A DNA stretch of 5,894 nt from an uncultured Alcanivoracaceae bacterium. Its GTDB lineage: Bacteria; Pseudomonadota; Gammaproteobacteria; Pseudomonadales; Alcanivoracaceae. The stretch is taken from NCBI GenBank assembly GCA_937943665.1, contig CALEAR010000050.1, forward strand, positions 1-5,894, in the 5' to 3' direction. The position numbers were made by a program, and so were the translations under genes. Shown here one piece after another: positions 4,826 through 5,894 of the stretch (position 1 is its first letter; every line of letters begins with the position of its first letter). Under the pieces are notes generated by a model. That model worked only from the letters and a program-made list of their open reading frames with translations, was not told the DNA's origin and searched no databases.

Positions 4826-5894
4826 TTAATTATCCTCCACCCAACGACGGGCATTACGGAAAATACGCATCCATGGGCCATCTTCATAGCCCTTCCATTC
4901 CTCCGGATACCAACTGTGCTGCACCACACGGAACACACGTTCCGGATGAGCCAACAAGGCGGTAATGCGCCCATCCGTGCTCGTGAAGCCAGTGGCGCCA
5001 CCCTCGGATCCGTTAGGGTTAGCTGGGTAACGCATGGTGGGCTGGCCTTCGCTATCCACAAAGCGTAAAGCCAATTGCCCTTCCGCTTGGCAATCAGCCA
5101 AGGTGGAAGTAATACCAAACTGAGCCCCCCCTTCCGCATGGCTCACGGGTACTGGCAAACGGCTACCTTCCATCTCTTTGAAGAAAATGGAGGGCGAAGC
5201 CACCACCTCAGTGAGCACCACCCGCGCTTCAAACTGATCACTGCGGTTTTTCACAAAGGTAGGCCAGTGAGAGGCTCCTGGAATCAGCTGTTTAAGCTGC
5301 ATTAGCATTTGTGCGCCATTACCCACTGCAAAGGTGAAGGTATCCTGACGGTGGAAGAATCGTTGGAACAGAGTGCGTAACTCTGGCTGACGCAAAATCT
5401 TTTGCGCCCAGGCTGTACCCGTGCCTAATACATCTCCAAAGGTGCACCCACCCGGTAACGCTAAGCCGCGGAATTCATCTAAGCTCACTCGCTGCGTCTC
5501 TAGATCACTCATGTGCACATCCACCGTCACAAAACCTGCACGATGGAAAGCGGCAGCTAATTCCGTATGGCCCGTGCTGCCTTGCTCACGCAACACTGCC
5601 ACTTTCGGACTCTGTTCGCCTTTGCTAACAATATCCGCCACGGGGTTTTCCGCCATTGGGAAAGTTAGCGCTAGGCCGTTGAGCCCTTGGTTATTCTCAT
5701 CTGCTAAGGCTTGCCATTCTTCCTCTGCGCACACAGGGTTATCACGGCGCTTTTGCATTTGGTAGCTGGTGGCGCTCCACTGCTGAAGCAACTCCACTCG
5801 TTCGGCTTCAAACACAATGCCACCGCCCAATCTCACCCGTAAGGCATCATCTTGGTTGAGCTCACCCACCACATGCACATGGGCGCCTAAGCCC
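4826..5894 (-). CDS. purL: Phosphoribosylformylglycinamidine (FGAM) synthase, C-terminal part, with altered glutaminase active site
   Basis: The frame runs off the right edge, and 355 residues to TAA (4826-4828) are visible of a protein of about 1,300. They cover the end of the synthetase part (YQMQKRRDNPVCAEEE) and the whole class I glutamine amidotransferase domain from KVAVLREQG to GPWMRIFRNARRWVEDN. PurL makes FGAM from FGAR, ATP and glutamine in purine synthesis; the C-terminal domain frees ammonia using a Cys-His-Glu triad. Here His-Pro-Glu is kept (AHPERVFR; His codon 4946-4948, Glu 4940-4942), but the nucleophile in VCNGCQ is Gly (VGNGAQ, GGT at 5321-5323) and the second Cys is Ala. 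GGFSYGD reads GGCTFGD and PHPER reads AHPER. There is no stop or frameshift. It is therefore clearly purL, probably synthetase-competent, but without the known glutaminase nucleophile. GTG at 5878 is internal. Confidence 0.93.
   Translation of the reverse strand, partial: GLGAHVHVVGELNQDDALRVRLGGGIVFEAERVELLQQWSATSYQMQKRRDNPVCAEEEWQALADENNQGLNGLALTFPMAENPVADIVSKGEQSPKVAVLREQGSTGHTELAAAFHRAGFVTVDVHMSDLETQRVSLDEFRGLALPGGCTFGDVLGTGTAWAQKILRQPELRTLFQRFFHRQDTFTFAVGNGAQMLMQLKQLIPGASHWPTFVKNRSDQFEARVVLTEVVASPSIFFKEMEGSRLPVPVSHAEGGAQFGITSTLADCQAEGQLALRFVDSEGQPTMRYPANPNGSEGGATGFTSTDGRITALLAHPERVFRVVQHSWYPEEWKGYEDGPWMRIFRNARRWVEDN

Noticed and set aside
4741..5139. Minus-strand open frame of 132 residues
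   Set aside because: It overlaps purL, the terminator and the NIF3-like gene in another frame, and its residue pattern matches no family I recognise.
5312..5326. purL as a pseudogene
   Set aside because: There is no frameshift or premature stop in 355 codons and conserved blocks persist to the normal C-terminus; the changes are confined to the glutaminase pocket.
5876..5878. GTG as the start of a separate short glutaminase gene
   Set aside because: The frame stays open to the window edge with PurL-like sequence on both sides (GLGAHVHVVGELN), so it is an internal valine codon.

Overview
This 5.9 kb window looks like ordinary chromosomal housekeeping DNA from a gammaproteobacterium, probably of the Pseudomonadales/Oceanospirillales type. 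The reasons are the adjacent ypjD and corB genes, a large single-chain PurL, an RssA-type patatin, a YrdA-type gamma carbonic anhydrase, a NudL-type Nudix enzyme, and a short stand-alone NIF3/YqfO-like protein. Base composition is roughly balanced and even throughout. I see no insertion sequence, phage gene, CRISPR array, tRNA or rRNA. The assignment rests on recalled family sequences, not on a search.

Layout: (1) 1-244, plus strand, the 3' end of ypjD (membrane protein of the cytochrome c assembly family), whose stop codon lies inside a strong hairpin. (2) 245-327, a short spacer with a promoter candidate that starts with a consensus TTGACA. (3) 328-1623, plus strand, corB, a CNNM/CorC-family membrane protein with paired CBS domains, starting at TTG. 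(4) 1620-3723, minus strand, a compact three-gene unit nudL - yrdA - rssA, with an ATGA overlap between the first two and 26 bp between the last two. It ends head-on into corB, the two stop codons sharing TTAA. (5) 3724-3912, a 189-bp divergent control region with a promoter candidate for nudL, a 10-bp perfect inverted repeat in the nudL leader, and a small palindrome near the plus-strand gene. (6) 3913-4461, plus strand, a zinc-ribbon Nudix hydrolase. (7) 4458-4784, minus strand, the NIF3/YqfO-like gene, again converging on its neighbour with a shared TTAA. (8) 4799-4823, a clear intrinsic terminator for purL. (9) 4826-5894, minus strand, the C-terminal 355 residues of PurL.

The genes do not form one pathway. 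Two Nudix enzymes (CoA-type and probably dinucleotide-type), a carbonic anhydrase-like protein and a lipid hydrolase together suggest nucleotide/cofactor clean-up and general metabolism; CorB suggests divalent-cation handling; PurL belongs to purine synthesis.

The most unusual observation is in PurL. The glutaminase domain is full length and in frame, and it keeps the catalytic His-Pro-Glu, but the nucleophilic cysteine is glycine (VGNGAQ where the family has VCNGCQ). Several other positions around the same active site are also changed. If the base calls are right, this PurL cannot release ammonia from glutamine by the known mechanism.
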